From: an uncultured Granulosicoccaceae bacterium
GTDB lineage: Bacteria > Pseudomonadota > Gammaproteobacteria > CALCKW01
Direction of reading: 5' to 3'
DNA length: 64,000 bases
Assembly: GCA_937965695.1 (NCBI GenBank)
Contig: CALCKW010000005.1
Coordinates: forward strand, 57,922-121,921
Positions 52,260-61,861 of the stretch are shown here, piece by piece. How positions within the stretch are numbered: the stretch's first letter is position 1; the number at the start of each line of letters is the position of its first letter. Position numbers and translations under genes: made by a program. The notes under the pieces are model-generated. The model saw only the letters and a program-made list of their open reading frames with translations, had not been told where the DNA came from and searched no databases.

Positions 52260-52973
52260 CTAGCCAAACGGCCTAGGCGCCAAACTCTCCTGCAACCACC
52301 CCACCAAATTATAAATACTATAAACCGGCAACCCCGTAGCCTCCTGAACATCTGCGGCATACGGGATCATATTCGTGCATTCGAACAAAATCGCGCCGAG
52401 CTCAGGGTGCTCTTCTACAAACGCCCGACTAGCGTCAAGCATATCCTGACGCGCAGCATCCACGTCCAGCTGACCTTCGTCATTGAGGATGGCACGAGTA
52501 AACTCCCTCCCACCCTCCGTACCCATAACCGGCGTACCAGCAGGAACACCCGCAGCATCTAAATGCTTTTGACTGAGTGACGTGGAGTTGATGGTGAGTA
52601 TGCCCACCCGCTTGCCCGGTGGCAGCATCATTTGAATTTGTGCTGCTTGCATTAGCGATGATGTAGCTACCGGCACTTGCAGTGCCTCTGATAGCTCACG
52701 CTGAAACAGTGACAAGAAGCCACAGTTTGTGGTGATGCCCAGACAGCCGTCTTCGATGAGTTCTTGTGCGGCTTCGATAAATAGCGGCAGTAGTCCCTCT
52801 GCCCCACCGCGCACGACTTTGTCGGGTGAGGCGCCGCGCACTACTTTATAACGCACGGGGAATGGCCATGTGCGGGCATTGCCCATGTCACCCGGTATTC
52901 GCGGGAAGCGGGCTTGCAACATTAAGATACCCAGCTGCACACCGTAGAGTGACTGGTTGCCGGTGACGATCAT
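52260..52973 (-). CDS. Asp/Glu/hydantoin racemase-family protein
   Basis: A 237-residue protein of the two-cysteine racemase fold. The paired catalytic cysteines are C84 (TTNCGFLSLF) and C199 (FECTNM), each following an expected strand. The family includes aspartate and glutamate racemase, hydantoin racemase and maleate isomerase. As the last gene of the TRAP operon it probably interconverts stereoisomers of the imported compound or an intermediate. It begins 33 bases after the DctM gene. The exact substrate is unknown. Confidence 0.82.
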   Translation of the reverse strand: MIVTGNQSLYGVQLGILMLQARFPRIPGDMGNARTWPFPVRYKVVRGASPDKVVRGGAEGLLPLFIEAAQELIEDGCLGITTNCGFLSLFQRELSEALQVPVATSSLMQAAQIQMMLPPGKRVGILTINSTSLSQKHLDAAGVPAGTPVMGTEGGREFTRAILNDEGQLDVDAARQDMLDASRAFVEEHPELGAILFECTNMIPYAADVQEATGLPVYSIYNLVGWLQESLAPRPFG

Positions 52974-53006
52974 GTGAGGCTGCTTTTAATTGTTGTGTTC
53001 ATCAGG

Positions 53007-54317
53007 TCATCGCCCGGTTTGCCGGATGTTGTCAGGCAACCACGTGGCTATCTCAGGTACGGCGATTAATATAAAGACCATCAGCACCATGATAAAAAAC
53101 ATGGGTAATGCTGCTCGCGCAATGAAAGTCATTTCATGATCGGTCATGCCTTGTAACACAAACAAATTAAAACCAATGGGAGGTGTGATTTGGGCCATCT
53201 CAACCACCACGACGATAAATATACCGAACCAGATTAAGTCGATACCCGCTTGGCGGATCATCGGCTCTACAACCGCCATGGTCAAAACCACTGACGAGAT
53301 GCCATCGAGGAACATGCCCAAGATGATGTAGAACACCAACAACGCCATGAGCAATTCAAACTTGCTTAACTCAAGCTGAGCAATGAGATCAGCCAAGCCC
53401 CGCGGCAAACCGGTGAAACCCATAGATAACGACAAGAAGGCAGCTCCAGCCAAGATAAGCGCGATCATCGCGGAGGTGCGTGTTGCCCCCATTAAGCTCT
53501 CAGTGAAGGTGCGTCTGTTGAGCGAGCCCTGCACTGCTGCGAGTACTAAGCTGCCGATGACGCCAAAGGCCGCGGCTTCAGTGGCCGTGGCAAGCCCCGC
53601 GTACATGGAGCCGATAACCACCAGTATTAAAATAATGACGGGTAATAAAAATCGTGAATTGGCGAGCTTCTGTGAAAAGCTCATGTAGGGCTCGGGTTCG
53701 GGGTTCCACTTGGACGAGAACTTGGACATCAACGCCACGTAAGTCATAAACAAAAGGGCTAATATCAATCCAGGCATGATGCCGGCAAAGAACAGTTTGG
53801 AGATACTCTCATTGATGGTGACACCGTAGACGATAAGAGTCAGCGACGGTGGAATCATTAAGCCAAGCGTGGCCGCACCTGCAAGCGTGCCGATAATCAT
53901 GTTTTCTGGGTAGTTACGTTTGCGCAACTCCGGGATGGACATTTTGCCCACCGTGGTCAACGTGGCCGCAGATGAACCAGACACCGCGGCAAAGACAGTA
54001 CAGCCGACAATGTTGGTGTGCACCAGCCCACCCGGTAGGCGAGCCATCCACGGCGCCAAGCCCCGGAACATGTCCTCTGAGAGTCGCGATCGGTAGAGTA
54101 TCTCGCCCATCCAGATAAACATCGGCAGGGCCGCCAGTGTCCAGCTGGACGATGCACTCCATACGGTTGTCAGCATGACGTCGCCAACGGGGCGCGTGGT
54201 GAAAAGCTCCATGCCAACCCAAGCCACACCCATCAGCGCTAGGCCTATCCAAACACCGGTGCCTAACAATAAAAAGAGAACGAATAAAAATAACGAGATG
54301 ATGCCCAAATTTTCCAT
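53007..54317 (-). CDS. dctM: TRAP transporter large permease (DctM)
   Basis: A 436-residue integral membrane protein with about 12 helices. Family markers are an N-terminal LLLGTGVWIGLALMGVAWVG, the FAAVSGSSAATLTTVGKMSIPEL segment near 110, LGLMIPPSLTLIVYG near 150 and AQITPPIGFNLFVLQG near 370. It moves an organic acid or amino-acid-like solute with sodium. It starts 2 bases after the DctQ gene. Confidence 0.92.
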   Translation of the reverse strand: MENLGIISLFLFVLFLLLGTGVWIGLALMGVAWVGMELFTTRPVGDVMLTTVWSASSSWTLAALPMFIWMGEILYRSRLSEDMFRGLAPWMARLPGGLVHTNIVGCTVFAAVSGSSAATLTTVGKMSIPELRKRNYPENMIIGTLAGAATLGLMIPPSLTLIVYGVTINESISKLFFAGIMPGLILALLFMTYVALMSKFSSKWNPEPEPYMSFSQKLANSRFLLPVIILILVVIGSMYAGLATATEAAAFGVIGSLVLAAVQGSLNRRTFTESLMGATRTSAMIALILAGAAFLSLSMGFTGLPRGLADLIAQLELSKFELLMALLVFYIILGMFLDGISSVVLTMAVVEPMIRQAGIDLIWFGIFIVVVVEMAQITPPIGFNLFVLQGMTDHEMTFIARAALPMFFIMVLMVFILIAVPEIATWLPDNIRQTGR

Positions 54318-54319
54318 GC

Positions 54320-54844
54320 CTAAACCTCCATCTCGTCACCATCGCGAACGATGTTGTGTTTACCCGTTTTTAACAGGCAAATTAAATTATCTGTCAGAGC
54401 AATTGCCAGCACCACCGCACCAAACAACATAATCGATTGAGGTATCCACAACAAAGTCTTGTCCTGCCCCTGACTGATGTCTTTAAATTTCCAAGACCAG
54501 TAAACAAACTTTTGCGCGTAAAAAACGAAATACCAAGCGACCGCAGCGCCGATGCCAAAGCACCAGATATTGATCCATCGCCGCGCACCGTCACCCACCA
54601 CATTCAGCAAGATAGAAACACGGATGTGAGAGCCTTTATTCAGGGCGCCAGCAAAAGCCAAGAAACTCGCCGAGGCCATGGCGTATCCGACGTACTCGGG
54701 TGCTCCAGGGAATACCTCGCCCGTCCATCGTGCAGTCATTTGCAAGACAATCAGCAGCAATATGGCAATTAGGCTAAGGGCGGCGCACACACTAGAAAAA
54801 CTATAAAGCCCGTCGAGGAAGGTTCTTAAGGCGCTTTTTTGCAT
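54320..54844 (-). CDS. dctQ: TRAP transporter small permease (DctQ)
   Basis: A 174-residue four-helix membrane protein. The ARWTGEVFPGAPEYVGYAMASASFLAFAGALNKGSHIRVSILLN region near residues 33-80 is the DctQ signature. It supports the DctM subunit in solute uptake. It is separated from the binding-protein gene by 260 bases with a strong hairpin. Confidence 0.9.
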   Translation of the reverse strand: MQKSALRTFLDGLYSFSSVCAALSLIAILLLIVLQMTARWTGEVFPGAPEYVGYAMASASFLAFAGALNKGSHIRVSILLNVVGDGARRWINIWCFGIGAAVAWYFVFYAQKFVYWSWKFKDISQGQDKTLLWIPQSIMLFGAVVLAIALTDNLICLLKTGKHNIVRDGDEMEV

Positions 54845-55035
54845 GGCTAAATCTCACGCTTTGGAATAAAAAGCCAGGCCCGGATCAAAACATGACAAAG
54901 GATCGATGGATTTTTATGCCCAATCAAGTCGTCACGAAAGTGCACACAGCAAGCCATGTGACCTAAGCGACAACGAAGAGCGAGGATCATAATACCCGTG
55001 AACTGGCTTTGTTTTGTTCCGTGCTTGGCCTGGAA

Positions 55036-55058
55036 CGGGCTCCCGAATTGGGAGCCCG
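55036..55058 (-). terminator. Perfect 9-bp hairpin between DctP and DctQ genes
   Basis: CGGGCTCCC (55036-55044) pairs with GGGAGCCCG (55050-55058) around loop GAATT. It lies about 45 bases past the DctP stop. The T-run is poor, so it may act as an RNA stabiliser or partial terminator. Confidence 0.6.
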
Positions 55059-55104
55059 AATGGGGACTATTGCTACACGACCTCAGCAGTCCCCCGCAGG
55101 GCTT

Positions 55105-56091
55105 TTATTGCATTGCTTTAAAAGCATCAACAACTGCTTTGCCATCATCGCCAGCAGCTTCTAGCCACTCGGAGGTCATGGTCGCACCGATGTCTTTCAG
55201 CTCTGCGGTCAGGCCATCATTAGCACGCTCAACCGTCATGCCACCGTCACGCAAACCTTGAAGGGTAAAGCCGGTGTACTCTTTTGAACGCCATGTGCCC
55301 GCGTACTCAGCAATTGTTGCACAAGCTTGAATGACATTTTTGTTGGCGTCGCTGACATCTTTCCAAACATCAGAGTTGACCATGATGTAGTTGCGCGGCA
55401 ACCAAGCATCTACTTCGTAAAAGTAGTTAAGGCTTTCCCACACTTTGCGGTCGTAGCCGGTTGCGCCAGAAGACACCATCGACTCAGCAACACCTGTGGC
55501 GAATGCCTGGCTGATTTCAGCGGCTTCGATAGAGACGGGCAACATACCAGTCAGCTCAGCTAAACGAGCCGTGGCCGTGTTGTAAGAGCGGAACTTAATG
55601 CCCTTCATGTCGGCAACCGAGCCAACCGCGTCTTTAAAGTACAAACCCTGTGGAGGCCATGGCACGGAATAGAGAAGCTCTAGGCTTTGCTCTTGTAGGA
55701 CTTTTTCCAGTGAAGGTTTGGCGGCTTCCCACAACTTGGCTGCGTCATCAAAAGATGTGGCCAAAAATGGAACCGAATCTACTCCAAAAAGAGGATTCTC
55801 GTTTTGGTGGCCTGAAAGCAGTCGCTCACCGATAGGAACCTGACCCGTCTGGATAGCGCGTTTGATGTCGCCGCCTTTAAACAGCGAACCGCCGGGGTGA
55901 ACAGTGATTTCAATATCACCGCCAGTGCCCGTCGTGACACATTTGGCAAATTCCACACCGGTAACAGAATGAAAATTAGAGCCGGAATAAGCCATTGGCA
56001 TATCCCATTTTTCAGCCATGGCGGATGAACTTGCAAGGGCAAGCGCCGCGGCACTTAGGCCGAGGGTCACTTTGCTTGTTATCTTTTTCAT
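55105..56091 (-). CDS. dctP: TRAP transporter solute-binding protein (DctP)
   Basis: A 328-residue periplasmic protein with a signal peptide (VTLGLSAAALALASSSAMA, cleavage near residue 26). The family core includes FAKCVTTGTGGDIEITVHPGGSLFKGGDIKRAIQTGQVPIGE and the FRSYNTATARLAELTGMLPVSIEAAEISQAFATG segment with the ligand-binding Arg. The start is at 56091, where AGGAGA precedes by 6 bases; an upstream ATG adds 10 residues. It sits in the middle of a catabolic operon. The ligand is unknown but probably carries a carboxylate. Confidence 0.9.
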   Translation of the reverse strand: MKKITSKVTLGLSAAALALASSSAMAEKWDMPMAYSGSNFHSVTGVEFAKCVTTGTGGDIEITVHPGGSLFKGGDIKRAIQTGQVPIGERLLSGHQNENPLFGVDSVPFLATSFDDAAKLWEAAKPSLEKVLQEQSLELLYSVPWPPQGLYFKDAVGSVADMKGIKFRSYNTATARLAELTGMLPVSIEAAEISQAFATGVAESMVSSGATGYDRKVWESLNYFYEVDAWLPRNYIMVNSDVWKDVSDANKNVIQACATIAEYAGTWRSKEYTGFTLQGLRDGGMTVERANDGLTAELKDIGATMTSEWLEAAGDDGKAVVDAFKAMQ

Positions 56092-56126
56092 TTTTTTCTC
56101 CTGATGGATGTTACAACTCAAACCGC

Positions 56127-57371
56127 TTATGCGCGAAATCTGTCCGGTGCATAAGGCGTCGCGTCGATACTCAATGATTGTCCGTCGATCATTTCTGCAA
56201 TCAGTCGACCTGTTTTAGGGCCGCCTGTCAATCCTACATGGTGATGGCCAAAAGCAGCGTACACACCCGTGCTGCCGACCTCGCCGATCAAAGGCAGACT
56301 ATCACTGGGTGCCGGCCTAAAGCCAAGCCATTCTTCCTCGCTTTCAGCTTGCATACTGGGAAAACAGCTTTTCACAGTTTTACGCAAAAGAGCAAGCGGT
56401 GCTTTAGATGCTTTTGCCTCTAAGCCACCAAACTCTACCACGCCAGCACAGCGCACCCCCATTTGCATAGGTGTTGCGACAAATTTACCCGAGGTCACCA
56501 TGATCGGTTGATTGGGTTTTTGCGAGGGTTTTTTGTAGAGAACATGGTATCCACGCTCGGCCTCTAACGGCACGTTAAGTCCCAATTTCTGCATCAACGG
56601 TTTAGACCAAACACCAGTGGCTAAAACGGCAGCATCGCAGTTGTATTGCTCGTTCTCTGTCATTACTGCGGAAATTCGCCCACTGGAGAGATCGAAATCT
56701 CGCACTTCGTCTTGCACCACGGTACCACCCATGCCAGCAAACACTTCTGCAAGCGCGGCGACGTAACCGCCGGGGTTGAGCACAAAGCCGTGCTGCTTCA
56801 TCTCGGCTAATAGAGTGATACTTGGGCCTAGAATAGGCTCTGCCTCTTGCACGGCTGGGCCCTCGATGAGATTGGGCACAAAGCCGTGCTCGGCACGAAT
56901 ACCCCAGGTATAGGCATCCGCATCAAAAGCTGCACGGTTGGCATACGCAAAACTGTAACTACCGGTCTGAACAAAAGACGCTGCCGCGGTGTTGCCCGAG
57001 AGTTCTAGATGTTGCTGCACCGAGTCACCAATAACACCCACCAGACCACCGGCGATGCGACGGGTGTCAGCGTCGTTGGCGTGTGACAGGTATCTCGCTA
57101 ACCAGGGCGCCAGTTTAGGCAGGTAGCTCCAGCGAAGAAATAGGGGGAAGTTCTTGTCAAACAGCAAGCCCGGTCCTTTGGGAATCAGACCGGGGTAAGT
57201 GACGGGTAAAACACCAACACTTGCCAGCACACCCGCATTACCAAAAGACGCACCCTGCCCGGGGACGCCCTTGTCGATCAAAGTGACCGAGTGACCGGCG
57301 CGCGTCAGCCAGATGGCCGTTGAAACCCCCACCATGCCAGCGCCAATCACCACGATTTTTTTCTTATCCAT
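56127..57371 (-). CDS. D-amino-acid-dehydrogenase-like FAD oxidoreductase (DadA-type)
   Basis: A 414-residue DAO-family flavoprotein with the dinucleotide motif VIGAGMVGVSTAIWL near residue 7. RGYHVLYKK (near 275) and the C-terminal GSTGVYAAFGHHHVGLTGGPKTG match DadA-type enzymes. It oxidises a D-amino acid or N-substituted amino acid to the 2-oxo acid and passes electrons to quinone. It lies between the MR/MLE enzyme and the TRAP binding protein, consistent with action on an imported substrate. Confidence 0.85.
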   Translation of the reverse strand: MDKKKIVVIGAGMVGVSTAIWLTRAGHSVTLIDKGVPGQGASFGNAGVLASVGVLPVTYPGLIPKGPGLLFDKNFPLFLRWSYLPKLAPWLARYLSHANDADTRRIAGGLVGVIGDSVQQHLELSGNTAAASFVQTGSYSFAYANRAAFDADAYTWGIRAEHGFVPNLIEGPAVQEAEPILGPSITLLAEMKQHGFVLNPGGYVAALAEVFAGMGGTVVQDEVRDFDLSSGRISAVMTENEQYNCDAAVLATGVWSKPLMQKLGLNVPLEAERGYHVLYKKPSQKPNQPIMVTSGKFVATPMQMGVRCAGVVEFGGLEAKASKAPLALLRKTVKSCFPSMQAESEEEWLGFRPAPSDSLPLIGEVGSTGVYAAFGHHHVGLTGGPKTGRLIAEMIDGQSLSIDATPYAPDRFRA

Positions 57372-57389
57372 GCCTACATTTCTCTCAAA

Positions 57390-58514
57390 TTACTTTGACC
57401 GCACAAACGCGTAGTGATCCAGTTTTTCAACGTCAGGCGCAATACCCAAACCCGCACTCTGAGGCACTTGTACTTCTCCAGCTTTCACCAAAAAGGGGCT
57501 TTGCAGAACATCCTCTCGCAAAAAATAACTCGCCTGATAAAACTCACAACCCAGCGTTATCTCCGGTGTAGAAGCTATCATGTGCGTGCCCGCCAAGTGC
57601 GCAACACCCGCCTCAAACATGTCACCACCGTAAGCGGTTAAGCCCACGTTTGCCGCCATGCGCGCCACGGTTTGTGCACGAGTTAGACCACCCGATTTCA
57701 TGATTTTGATCGACACCCCATCACAGATTTGCATGTCGATGGCGAGCTGCATATCTTCTGGCCCAAAAACACTCTCGTCGGCTAGAAGTGGCACTTCACA
57801 GCGGGCACGTATTTCTGCCATCAGCGAGCGCAAATGCGCAGGCACTGGTTGCTCAATAAAATCGGGTTCGAAACTAGCGACATCCAACACTTGGCGCAAT
57901 GCTGTGTCTGGGTGTAAGCCCTGGTTGTAGTCCACCCGAATAGCAAACTCAGGGTAGTCTTTTCGCAGGCGCTCAAGGCGCATCAGATCAAAAGCATGAT
58001 CTTTAAAGCCTGTTTTCAGTTTGATGATGCGCAGCCCGTCGGCTTTGATGCGCTCCATCAATCTTAAGTCTTTATCAAAATCGGGATCAGCGATAGAACA
58101 CGACAAGGGAATACTGTCGCGACATTTACCACCCAACAAAGCCCAGACGGGCAGTTGACTGATGCGACCTTGCACATCCAACAGTGCGGTCTCAAGCGCT
58201 GCTTTGGCTTCGGTACAGTGTGCGACCACTTTTGACGCGTCCGCCATGATGGCCGCACGATCACCCAAGCGACGGCCCACTACCAGTGGTCGAATGTAAC
58301 GATCAAGGGCTGCGTAACTGGCTTCAGCGGAGCCGGTGAAAACCGACCAGCTAGACGCCTCACCGTAACCGCATTCGCCGCCTTCAGCACTCAGCCGCAA
58401 AAAAACAACATCGACCACGTGCTCAACGGAGCCAATGCCGTGATCACGGCGAGCATTAACAGGCAATTGGGTGTGCCAGACATCAAAGCCGACTATTTTT
58501 TGCATCTCGTGCAT
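57390..58514 (-). CDS. Mandelate racemase/muconate-lactonizing family enzyme, KxK type
   Basis: A 374-residue enolase-superfamily enzyme with a complete catalytic set (numbered from the ATG at 58514): K165-x-K167, metal ligands D195, E221 and D246, and K270. This is the set used by dipeptide epimerases, N-acylamino-acid racemases and muconate cycloisomerases. In a TRAP operon with a D-amino-acid-dehydrogenase-like enzyme it might epimerise an amino-acid derivative. The start is one of three close ATGs (58526, 58514, 58505). The one at 58514 shares its A with the stop of the TPP-enzyme gene. Confidence 0.87.
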   Translation of the reverse strand: MHEMQKIVGFDVWHTQLPVNARRDHGIGSVEHVVDVVFLRLSAEGGECGYGEASSWSVFTGSAEASYAALDRYIRPLVVGRRLGDRAAIMADASKVVAHCTEAKAALETALLDVQGRISQLPVWALLGGKCRDSIPLSCSIADPDFDKDLRLMERIKADGLRIIKLKTGFKDHAFDLMRLERLRKDYPEFAIRVDYNQGLHPDTALRQVLDVASFEPDFIEQPVPAHLRSLMAEIRARCEVPLLADESVFGPEDMQLAIDMQICDGVSIKIMKSGGLTRAQTVARMAANVGLTAYGGDMFEAGVAHLAGTHMIASTPEITLGCEFYQASYFLREDVLQSPFLVKAGEVQVPQSAGLGIAPDVEKLDHYAFVRSK

Positions 58515-60205
58515 TAGCCCATCCATCGCCGCACGGGCGCGTTGCTCTCTTCCAGTGCTTGGCAAACGACATCGATGAGGGTTGGGCCATCGTAAGCGAT
58601 GGCCTCACGAAGCACTTTTTCTAAATCCTCTGGATTTTCTACCCGCCATGTTTTCACGCCGTAAGCCGCCGCCACTGCCGCTTGGTCGGTGCGGTTAAAG
58701 TCGACGTTGTAATAGCGTTTTTCTTTGTCGGCAAACTGACTGGCTTTGATCCAACCAAAATTCGAATTCGAAAAAACAATAAATGTGATCGGCGCACCCA
58801 CACGACAGACGGTTTCCAGTTCTCCGACAGTAAAACCAAACGAGCCGTCGCCCATCATCGCCACCACTTTGCAGTCGGGTCGACCAAACCAAGCACCCAC
58901 TGAGGCGGATAGCGCATAACCCAAAGCCCCATGCGCTCGGTTAGTGATGAAGTGTCGGCCCGCTTGGGGCAGTTGATAATACGCAGAAAAATACGGGCAG
59001 CTTGTGCCCGGGTCCGAGACCACGGTAGCGTCTTCAGGTAGCACTTTTTGCAAGGCGTCGATGACGCGCTCAGGGCGAATGGGCAGGCTGTTGTCCTGCG
59101 CGTGCTGCTGAAAAATCTCGAACTTGCGTTGCTTGATCTCGGCCACCGCCGCAGCGCCACCAAAGGTGCTCTGGCCTTGGTCGCGTTGATCGAGCACGGC
59201 ATTGACTTGCGCTAATGACAACCGAAGATCACCCAAGACACCGACTTCCACCCGATAGTTGGCCCCTATCACCATGGGGTCGCTGTCGAAGTGCAGCACA
59301 CGGGTACTTGCCGCCGGTGCTTCCCAACGCGAGGTGGTGGTTGAGCCTGCACGCGCGCCCATAAAGACGATCAAATCTGCTGCTTGCATCATCTCCCACG
59401 TTTGGTCTGTGCCGCCGTTGCTGCCGACAACACCCAAGCAATTGGGATGCACTTCCGCAAGGGAGCCTTGACCGGAAATGGAAGTTGCCACCGGGATATC
59501 CAAGCGGCTCGCCAGTCGCTCTAGCTCATGCATGGCACCCGCAATCACCACCCCACCACCGCACACAATCAGCGGGTTTTTGGCTGACAGCAAGGCATCA
59601 ACGGCCGCTTCCGCTGCACCGGGCTCGGGCGATTGCGGATAGGCGGGGTAAGTCGCCAGCTTGGGGTCAGCCCAGATATCAGAAGCCTCGACGGCGTCGT
59701 ATTGGATATCGTAGGGCAGGCCCAGATGCGCCGCACCGGGTCGGCCTGTCGTCATCGCGCGAAAAGCGGCTCGCACCATACGCGGGATGTGGTCAGCGCG
59801 TTTGATCACCGTGTTCCACTTGGTCAACGGGCGCATCATCGCTTCTTGATCCACCTCGGTGAGCGGATATTTGCCGTAACTGCCCACGGAAATATCAGTG
59901 GTTATCCCCAGCACGGCATAGGAACTTTCAGAGGCTTCTATTAGCCCGGGCAATATATACGTTGCACCGCCACCAGAGGGGCCTTCGCAAACGCCCACAC
60001 GACCAGTAACGCGGGAATAGGCATCCGCCATATAGGCAGCGCTGCGTTCATCGCGTGTCAAAACATGCTGTATCGGATGGTCAAGCAGATGCATCGCGTC
60101 GTAGAAAGGCAAAGTGGTGTCGCCACACAGGCCAAAGATATGTCGAACGCCCTGCGCTTCTAACATGCGGACCATGGCTTGTGCGCCATTGAGTGTCTCA
60201 GCCAA
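58514..60205 (-). CDS. Thiamine-pyrophosphate enzyme, acetolactate-synthase/decarboxylase type
   Basis: A 563-residue three-domain TPP enzyme. The N-terminal domain contains the activating Glu E53 ([18 protein letters not shown]). A middle domain has [10 protein letters not shown] near 220. The C-terminal domain carries the TPP-magnesium motif [31 protein letters not shown] (about 455-485). It could decarboxylate or ligate a 2-oxo acid. As the first gene of the operon, with a flavoprotein dehydrogenase downstream, it would take the 2-oxo acid to an aldehyde. It lacks an obvious FAD- or substrate-specific signature, so the reaction is not fixed. Confidence 0.87.
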   Translation of the reverse strand: MAETLNGAQAMVRMLEAQGVRHIFGLCGDTTLPFYDAMHLLDHPIQHVLTRDERSAAYMADAYSRVTGRVGVCEGPSGGGATYILPGLIEASESSYAVLGITTDISVGSYGKYPLTEVDQEAMMRPLTKWNTVIKRADHIPRMVRAAFRAMTTGRPGAAHLGLPYDIQYDAVEASDIWADPKLATYPAYPQSPEPGAAEAAVDALLSAKNPLIVCGGGVVIAGAMHELERLASRLDIPVATSISGQGSLAEVHPNCLGVVGSNGGTDQTWEMMQAADLIVFMGARAGSTTTSRWEAPAASTRVLHFDSDPMVIGANYRVEVGVLGDLRLSLAQVNAVLDQRDQGQSTFGGAAAVAEIKQRKFEIFQQHAQDNSLPIRPERVIDALQKVLPEDATVVSDPGTSCPYFSAYYQLPQAGRHFITNRAHGALGYALSASVGAWFGRPDCKVVAMMGDGSFGFTVGELETVCRVGAPITFIVFSNSNFGWIKASQFADKEKRYYNVDFNRTDQAAVAAAYGVKTWRVENPEDLEKVLREAIAYDGPTLIDVVCQALEESNAPVRRWMG

Positions 60206-60382
60206 AACGTCACCTATGCCCTAGATTGGATTTGCTTGCCTGACACAGTATCAAACTACGTTTTAAATATCAGCAAATGCAGCCGGCTAAATGCAAGGGA
60301 AGTTCCAGCCTGGATCCACCGCCCATACGATACACGCAGACGCCAAAAAAGCCGTGCAGTGGTTACTGAATGATCGCCACTA

Positions 60383-60688
60383 TTATTGAGATTGCGTCGC
60401 CACCTGTTCGGCCATCGCGGCAAAACTGAAATCCTGTTGTGTTATCCCCTGCACATCGAAGGTGCTCATACTGATTCCAACCCGCCGATAGCAATTGCGC
60501 CAATCCGGATGGTGATCGACTTTCTCAGCGTATAGGGCCAGCGCTGTCATAAACGCAAAAGCTTGATTAAAATCTTTAAAAACAAATTCCTTCACTAATG
60601 CCTCTGCTTCCAAGGCCCAAGGGTGATCGATTCCGCTATTAAGCTTATCCAGCGCCTTTTGTGCTTCAAGTGCTTGCATTTTTTTCAT
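60383..60688 (-). CDS. Pterin-4a-carbinolamine dehydratase family (PhhB-like), His replaced
   Basis: A 101-residue protein. The EKVDHHPDW motif provides catalytic H59 and H60. The family motif then expects His or Trp 16 residues beyond the Pro; here that position is F77 (STFDVQG, where active members have TH). The dehydratase may therefore be weak or the protein may have another role, such as the DCoH/RNA-linked functions. The start at 60688 is favoured by AGAGGA about 9 bases upstream; a longer frame runs up to 60856 into the foldback repeat. No phenylalanine hydroxylase gene is nearby. Confidence 0.75.
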   Translation of the reverse strand: MKKMQALEAQKALDKLNSGIDHPWALEAEALVKEFVFKDFNQAFAFMTALALYAEKVDHHPDWRNCYRRVGISMSTFDVQGITQQDFSFAAMAEQVATQSQ

Positions 60689-60710
60689 CGCAATTATCCT
60701 CTGTCGATCC

Positions 60711-60878
60711 TTAAGAAGCCTCAGATTAAGTCTGGCCAGTGACGTCGGCGTGAAATATTTGGACCCAGCAAAGCGCAAATCGACGGCAATAGTGATGCTA
60801 CTGGCTAGATTTGCAACGCGACTGGGCCGAATGTAGCGCGTCGACGGCGCGAGCATGACTTGATCTGAGTTTCCTTAA
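60711..60878. repeat. 168-bp imperfect foldback element
   Basis: The left arm starting TTAAG (60711) aligns with the complement of the right arm ending CTTAA (60878). Identity is about 70 percent over some 70 bases per arm, including CTCAGATTAAGTC against CTCAGATCAAGTC and CCCAG...GCAAATC in both. Its outer arm resembles the shorter foldback at 23101-23158. It separates the pterin dehydratase gene from the EamA gene and has no coding potential. A MITE-like or transcript-processing element is likely. Confidence 0.6.
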
Positions 60879-60943
60879 TACGCTAACAAGCCCTCGCCCA
60901 TCTGTCGCTATAAATCACGCCGTCGATCACCGACACTGCTACC

Positions 60944-61861
60944 ATGCCTTTCAAATCAACTGAGGGTTTGCGCTTGCCGCACTCACGAAAAACACCGGAC
61001 GCCACGGCCTACAGCTTAATGCTGCTGCTTTGCATGATCTGGGGTTCACAACAAATTGTGATCAAACTGATGGAACCGTACATGGCACCGGTGCTGCAGA
61101 TCGCAATGCGCTCACTAATGGTGGGTACCCTATTGGCGACGTATTTGTTTATTTTTCGTGGTGGCGGACTACCACGCGAGAGCTGGCGTCCCGGGTGTTT
61201 TGTTGGTGTGCTCTTTGCGGTCGAGTTTATCTGCATCGCAGAAGGTCTGCGACTAACCAGCGCTTCGCATATGGTGGTGTTTTTATACACCGCACCACTG
61301 TTTACAAGTTTTGGTCTGCACTTTTTGGTGAAAGAAGAACGCATGCGCCCGCTACAATGGCTGGGTGTAGTGACCGCAACATTGGGCATTGCAGTGGCTT
61401 TTCTGGGCCCAGATGCCGCGCAAGGCCAATCCACTCTTGCCGGGGACATGCTCGCGTTGCTGGCTGGTATCGCTTGGGGTGCCACAACCGTGGTGATACG
61501 CCGCAGTGCCCTGCATCGTCTCAGCGCGCAAGGCACCATGTTTTATCAAATGCTATTTGTCGGTGTACTCTCGATGATCTTTGCGCTTTTCAGCGGACAA
61601 TCCCTGGCCGTGCAATGGAATCAAGATTCGCTCTTACTGATGGGCTACCAAATCTTTATATTGGCGCTGTGCAGTTACCTCGGTTGGTTTTGGATGCTAC
61701 GCGTGTATACAGCAACACGGATAGCAACACTTTCGTTGCTAACCCCCTTGTTTGGTGTGCTATTTGGCGTGTTAATTTTGAGTGAACCACTCAGCAACAG
61801 TTTTATTGCGGGTGCGACACTGGTGATTGTCGGCGTGGGATTGGTTAGGGTTGGCGAGTGA
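60944..61861 (+). CDS. EamA/DMT-superfamily transporter
   Basis: A 305-residue protein with ten expected helices made of two EamA repeats. The opening helix is YSLMLLLCMIWGSQQIVIKL, and the second repeat contains LLAGIAWGATTVVIRRSAL near 175. The C-terminal LSLLTPLFGVLFGVLILSEPLSNSFIAGATLVIVGVGL is a very typical EamA end. It exports or exchanges a small metabolite. No regulatory partner is seen next to it. Confidence 0.88.
   Translation: MPFKSTEGLRLPHSRKTPDATAYSLMLLLCMIWGSQQIVIKLMEPYMAPVLQIAMRSLMVGTLLATYLFIFRGGGLPRESWRPGCFVGVLFAVEFICIAEGLRLTSASHMVVFLYTAPLFTSFGLHFLVKEERMRPLQWLGVVTATLGIAVAFLGPDAAQGQSTLAGDMLALLAGIAWGATTVVIRRSALHRLSAQGTMFYQMLFVGVLSMIFALFSGQSLAVQWNQDSLLLMGYQIFILALCSYLGWFWMLRVYTATRIATLSLLTPLFGVLFGVLILSEPLSNSFIAGATLVIVGVGLVRVGE

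Noticed and set aside
60689..60856. 56-codon N-terminal extension of the pterin dehydratase
   Set aside because: The extension lies within the foldback repeat, and the family start with a good ribosome site is at 60688.
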